Origin: an uncultured Fusobacteriaceae bacterium
GTDB taxonomy: Bacteria; Fusobacteriota; Fusobacteriia; Fusobacteriales; Fusobacteriaceae
Assembly (NCBI GenBank): GCA_947038515.1
Contig: CAMQWJ010000001.1
Coordinates: 141,580-205,579, forward strand
DNA length: 64,000 nucleotides
Direction of reading: 5' to 3'
Position 1 is the first letter of the stretch; every line of letters begins with the position of its first letter. A model generated the notes under the pieces. That model was not told the DNA's origin. It saw only the letters and a list, made by a program, of their open reading frames with translations, and did no database searches. Positions 60,290 through 64,000 of the stretch are shown here, in pieces. A program made the translations under genes and the position numbers.

Positions 60290-61450
60290 TCAATTATTTT
60301 TTTTAACTATTTTTGTTACTATAAATCCACTTAAAAGAATTACTATTACCACGATAAAAATATTATAGTATACAGTCCAATCTTTTTTTACTGGAACAAT
60401 CATTTTAGGTATACTCTTAAGGTCTCCTAAAACTACTAAATCTCTCACTTTTATTATCTCACTAAATTCTTCTAAATCATATCTAGGTTTAAATAATTCT
60501 CTATCCCCAAAAGTTAATATATATTTTTCTTCAGGTTTAGCTTTAAATATTATTTTCAAAGATAGATACTCTCCTTGAATTTTTTCTATCATTAATGGTT
60601 TATTATCCCCATTTTCAATTTCTAATATTATTTGTTCTAAACTTATTTTTTTATTAAATTGGATATCTAGCTTTTCTCTATTTCCAACTTTAAAAAGATT
60701 TCCTGTCTTATAAACCTTATCATTTCTTACAATATAATTTCTTTTAAATTCATCATTGATTTTTAATGATATTTGTTGTAACGGTAGATTGTTACTTTCA
60801 ATAGTAACAATCGTATTATTCCTTTTTTCTTCTACCTTATATTGGAGATTAGTTATAATATTTGTCTTTTTATCTATTTTTTTTTCATTTAACAAAAGTA
60901 CAAGAGCATTATATTTTATTTTTTCAGTTAAAGCTGTAACAATTTTATAGTAAGAATATTTTTTTTTAATAAATTCTATTCTAAGTTCCTCTTTTTCAGG
61001 TGTTTTATACAGCTCACCGGAAGAAATATATATCCAATTTTTTCCATTATCGCTCCCTAAAAGCTCATATTTAGAATAAAAATTATCTATAGCTTTTAAT
61101 TGTATTATATTCCCCACAATATCGTCAAGCTTTGTTTTTGGGGTAAATTTTACTACTGTTTCCATTTGTGTTTCTTTATTTTTTTTTGAAATTATTTTTC
61201 CAATTGAAACTTTTTTTTCAATCCTATTACTTATTTCAATATTTTTTTCAATTACATAAGGTACTTCATCACCTATTTCATTTTTTATTCTCAAATCATT
61301 TAAATTATTTTTACTTTTTAAATATATATCTTTTGTTAGATAAAATTCTTTATATGAATTTTTACCACTAACCTCTATATTTTTCAAATATTCATAAGAA
61401 AAAGTATAGATAGGGAATACAAAAAATAATACTAATAAAACTTTAATCAT
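60290..61450 (-). CDS. DUF3999 family protein, exported with C-terminal membrane anchor
   Basis: 386 aa. Signal peptide (MIKVLLVLFFVFPIYTFSYEY), a large beta-rich periplasmic region (two sandwich-like parts, KYELLGSDNGKNWIYISSG resembling a carbohydrate-binding fold), and one membrane helix near the end (residues ~363-381, IFIVVIVILLSGFIV). DUF3999 genes are regularly next to DUF2339 genes, as here, where the ATG overlaps the DUF2339 stop by 8 nt. Function unknown; envelope location is clear. AAAGGAGAA precedes the start. Confidence 0.8.
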   Translation of the reverse strand: MIKVLLVLFFVFPIYTFSYEYLKNIEVSGKNSYKEFYLTKDIYLKSKNNLNDLRIKNEIGDEVPYVIEKNIEISNRIEKKVSIGKIISKKNKETQMETVVKFTPKTKLDDIVGNIIQLKAIDNFYSKYELLGSDNGKNWIYISSGELYKTPEKEELRIEFIKKKYSYYKIVTALTEKIKYNALVLLLNEKKIDKKTNIITNLQYKVEEKRNNTIVTIESNNLPLQQISLKINDEFKRNYIVRNDKVYKTGNLFKVGNREKLDIQFNKKISLEQIILEIENGDNKPLMIEKIQGEYLSLKIIFKAKPEEKYILTFGDRELFKPRYDLEEFSEIIKVRDLVVLGDLKSIPKMIVPVKKDWTVYYNIFIVVIVILLSGFIVTKIVKKNN

Positions 61451-63962
61451 TCCTTTTCTCCTTTTCCATTTTTTTAAGTGCTATTTGGTAAATATAAGAA
61501 GTTCCAATTAAAATTGCACCCATAAGAAAATAACCAAAAATTTTCTGTATATTACTAACCGTTCTAATATCAACAATCATATTTTTTAAAATAAATATGA
61601 TACCTATTCCCAAACCTATCCTTCTAATTTCTCTACTAGGTCTCTTAAATCCTTTCCAAACCAAAAATATACAAATACTCAGCCCTACAATATTAATTAG
61701 AAAATTACTCCCTCTTAAATTCATTACTGTTTCCATCATGAGGTAGGAAACTAAAATTATATAAACTGATTCTCCTATTATCCAAAAACTATTTTTTTCA
61801 TTAGTTTCAAAGATTCCATAATGAATATCTTGTCGTCCTATTATAAAAATATAGACATTTATTATCAGAATTAAAAGTATCATCAATACTGAAACTATTT
61901 TATTTGAAATTAATAATGGAGATTTTATATTTAAAATCAGATGATTTATTAGAAAAAGATAACTTATTTGAATTACAGTCAAGTATTTTACACTAAACTT
62001 ATCTTGTAACTTCTCAACGTTATATGTTCCAAACCTTAATAGAGTATTTACAACAATTACTGTAACACTTCCTACAAACAACATAATTTCTCTATCATAT
62101 CCATTGTCCTTCAGCATAGATCGTACTATATCATCTATCAGACTACTAACAACAAAGATTGTATAAGTAAATATAAAATATTTAAATATTAATATAATTT
62201 TTTTTATTTTAGGACTGTAATCTTTTTCTTTTAATGTAAAATAAAGAGCGAAAGATAGGAAAACTATAAAAATATTTTGTATTTGTTTCAAATAATCTTC
62301 ATTTCCTTTTACCATAAAATTTGCTATAAAAACTATTAAATACATTGTCATTACTCCATACTCTATTCCTACATTCCTATATTTTCGAGATATTATATAC
62401 AAAATAGTCGCTTCTAATGCCCAAATAAATACAATATATTTTTCAGAGACTATCATTGGGATAACTAATATAAAAAAGCCTAATGATACAACATAAAAAA
62501 TTCTTATTATCTTATTTTCTTTTAGCCTATCTCCTACTAATAAATAAATCAGACCTCCGACTATCATTAAGGTAGATTTTTGCCAATTAGGTGTATCATT
62601 ACCTAATGACAAATATATTAGAGAAAATTTTAAAATCAAATTAATTGTCAATAAGATATAATCTAATTTATTTAATGATCTTTTTTCTTTCTTATATGAA
62701 TTAATAAAAATACAAGTATAAGAAGTCGTAAAAATCATAATATAAGAAAATGATAAGGCTTTTTCAGATAAAAGTGTTACCATTAGGGTCATATTTATAG
62801 AACCTAATACAAATCCTAAAATTTTAGTATGTAACCAATCTTTCTTCCAAGCTAACCCTAAAATTATACCTTGAAGGATTAAAGAATAAATAACTAGAAA
62901 ATACAAATTACTCTCTCTAGATACGTATATTCCATACCAATATGGGAGATGACCACCAATAAGTGATAATGATGCTATAATTTGTGAATTATATTTCAAA
63001 GATAATATTATTGCAAGAAAAGTTAGTAGCACAAGAATTAAAGCTCCTAGAATTTCTGGAAATAAAAGTAGATATATTGTTGAAAACAATGTACTTAAAT
63101 ATAAAATACCTATTCCACCACCAATAATTCCTCTTGCAAAACTTTTACTATTTTTCTGATATAATTTTTCTCCCATAAAAAGAAAACTTACTCCTAACAA
63201 ATAAGAAAATATACTTTTTACATAATCATTTGCAACCCAATTACTAAACTGGGTTTTAAATCCTATAACTAATCCTATAAAAATTAAAATTATACCAAAA
63301 AAATTAAAAACTTTTAAACCAATAAATTTCTCAAGTATAAAATTTTTCTTTTCTTTTTCAAAAAGATACTCATCTTCCTTTAAGTCATATTCTTTTTTCA
63401 AATCAGTGTGAAAAACCGAACTTTTATTATTAATGACCATCTTATTTTCAATATGTTTTTTCTCTACTTCTTCTATATAAACATCAACTTTTTTTAATAA
63501 CATCTTTAGCTCACTCTTAAGCTCAACTGCTTTTTCTGATTCTAGCAATTCTTTTGATAATTCAGTATTATAAAATTCTATTTTTTTAAATATAAAATTT
63601 TTAAAGTGATTGCACCTCTTTATCATCTGACTTTCTAAATTAATTTTTACTTTTTCAGCAATCAATAGCTCAAAATTATTTATTTCACCCTCTCTTCTAG
63701 TTCTTTTAGCTTCTTTTAATTCTTCCAAAAGAATGCTATTCAAATTTTTTAACTCTTCTGATTCTTTTATTTTTTTTTCTAGTTTCTCAGTTTTTTCTTC
63801 TATTAATTTTTTGAATTCTTCTTTTTCTTTCAGGAGTTCTGATTCTCTGTTAATATTTTTATCATTTTTTACTCCTAAAATAATTTTTTCTGATTCTAAA
63901 TTTAACTTTTGAATCTCTTGATATTTTTTTTCTAAATTTTCTAATTCTTTTTTTATATTCAC
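61443..63962 (-). CDS. DUF2339 family polytopic membrane protein
   Basis: 839 aa. The first ~190 residues form a charged coiled coil (KKELENLEKKYQEIQKLNLE onward), followed by a long run of membrane helices (about 20) from residue ~215 to the end; EKFIGLKVFNFFGIILIFIG and ARGIIGGGIGILYLS are typical DUF2339 parts. The start is GTG 63962; no ATG is available there. The ribosome binding site GGGGAGA merges with a run of eight G (63977-63970 on the minus strand). With DUF3999 it probably forms one envelope complex. The role is unknown. Confidence 0.8.
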   Translation of the reverse strand: MNIKKELENLEKKYQEIQKLNLESEKIILGVKNDKNINRESELLKEKEEFKKLIEEKTEKLEKKIKESEELKNLNSILLEELKEAKRTRREGEINNFELLIAEKVKINLESQMIKRCNHFKNFIFKKIEFYNTELSKELLESEKAVELKSELKMLLKKVDVYIEEVEKKHIENKMVINNKSSVFHTDLKKEYDLKEDEYLFEKEKKNFILEKFIGLKVFNFFGIILIFIGLVIGFKTQFSNWVANDYVKSIFSYLLGVSFLFMGEKLYQKNSKSFARGIIGGGIGILYLSTLFSTIYLLLFPEILGALILVLLTFLAIILSLKYNSQIIASLSLIGGHLPYWYGIYVSRESNLYFLVIYSLILQGIILGLAWKKDWLHTKILGFVLGSINMTLMVTLLSEKALSFSYIMIFTTSYTCIFINSYKKEKRSLNKLDYILLTINLILKFSLIYLSLGNDTPNWQKSTLMIVGGLIYLLVGDRLKENKIIRIFYVVSLGFFILVIPMIVSEKYIVFIWALEATILYIISRKYRNVGIEYGVMTMYLIVFIANFMVKGNEDYLKQIQNIFIVFLSFALYFTLKEKDYSPKIKKIILIFKYFIFTYTIFVVSSLIDDIVRSMLKDNGYDREIMLFVGSVTVIVVNTLLRFGTYNVEKLQDKFSVKYLTVIQISYLFLINHLILNIKSPLLISNKIVSVLMILLILIINVYIFIIGRQDIHYGIFETNEKNSFWIIGESVYIILVSYLMMETVMNLRGSNFLINIVGLSICIFLVWKGFKRPSREIRRIGLGIGIIFILKNMIVDIRTVSNIQKIFGYFLMGAILIGTSYIYQIALKKMEKEKRND

Positions 63963-63969
63963 ACTTTCT

Positions 63970-63977
63970 CCCCCCCC
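63970..63977 (-). repeat. G8 homopolymer tract in the ribosome-binding region of the DUF2339 gene
   Basis: Eight consecutive G on the coding strand sit 7 bases before the GTG start. In a genome this AT-rich such a tract is striking and is a candidate slipped-strand phase-variation site, changing ribosome binding distance or strength. Length changes themselves cannot be seen in a single sequence. Confidence 0.55.
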
Positions 63978-64000
63978 AGTTCTAGACTTATGTCATTCTA

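Overview
The window looks like chromosome of a member of the Fusobacteriota, most likely the Fusobacteriaceae. The DNA is very AT-rich. It encodes a Gram-negative envelope (three GT9 heptosyltransferase-type enzymes, a WaaE/KdtX-like glycosyltransferase, a lipoprotein amidase, and a giant type Va autotransporter of the RadD/Fap2 kind). It also carries genes shared with low-GC Gram-positives (gatCAB, rnmV, DUF896, yycJ, recX, preQ1-I riboswitch). No prophage, CRISPR array or intact transposase was seen.

Layout. 1-8.3 kb: partial tex, an L,D-transpeptidase, a lysine exporter split into two genes, small enzymes, and an alkylsulfatase divergent from a MarR regulator. 8.3-16.5 kb: copies of a short structured repeat, a YfcC-type transporter, then a long minus-strand cluster (membrane protein, mreB, scpB, rluB, gatC, gatA, gatB). 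16.5-20.2 kb: plus-strand rseC-like, ygjP-like and lutC-like genes, a four-tRNA operon (Gly, Glu, Ala, Met) and a glutaminase that seems to start at ATA, followed by another copy of the repeat. 20.3-30.8 kb: the autotransporter of about 3,513 aa. 30.9-39.5 kb: a minus-strand run mixing surface-polysaccharide genes (three GT9, GT2, deacetylase) with recA, recX, tsaD and dusB; the third GT9 gene also appears to start at ATA. 39.6-52.4 kb: a second identical tRNA-Met gene, tsaC, hemolysin III, a peptidase, HU, an antiporter, a degenerate uracil-DNA-glycosylase-like protein, yycJ, an amidase, rnmV, an esterase, asnS and carbonic anhydrase. 52.6-58.6 kb: a TPR protein ending in a lytic-transglycosylase-like domain without its catalytic Glu, recJ, and a preQ1 riboswitch controlling a radical SAM gene and a queuosine-precursor transporter. 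58.7-64 kb: a sodium:amino-acid symporter behind a tyrosine-codon leader-peptide attenuator, then a DUF3999/DUF2339 membrane pair.

The most notable observations are the attenuator at 60.0-60.3 kb (leader peptide with five consecutive Tyr codons, then an intrinsic terminator just before an AGCS symporter), the two ATA start codons behind strong ribosome binding sites, the three-copy structured repeat near 8.4 and 20.0 kb, and the preQ1-I riboswitch with a CX4CX2C radical SAM protein. All functional calls come from reading the sequence and knowledge of families; no database search was possible.
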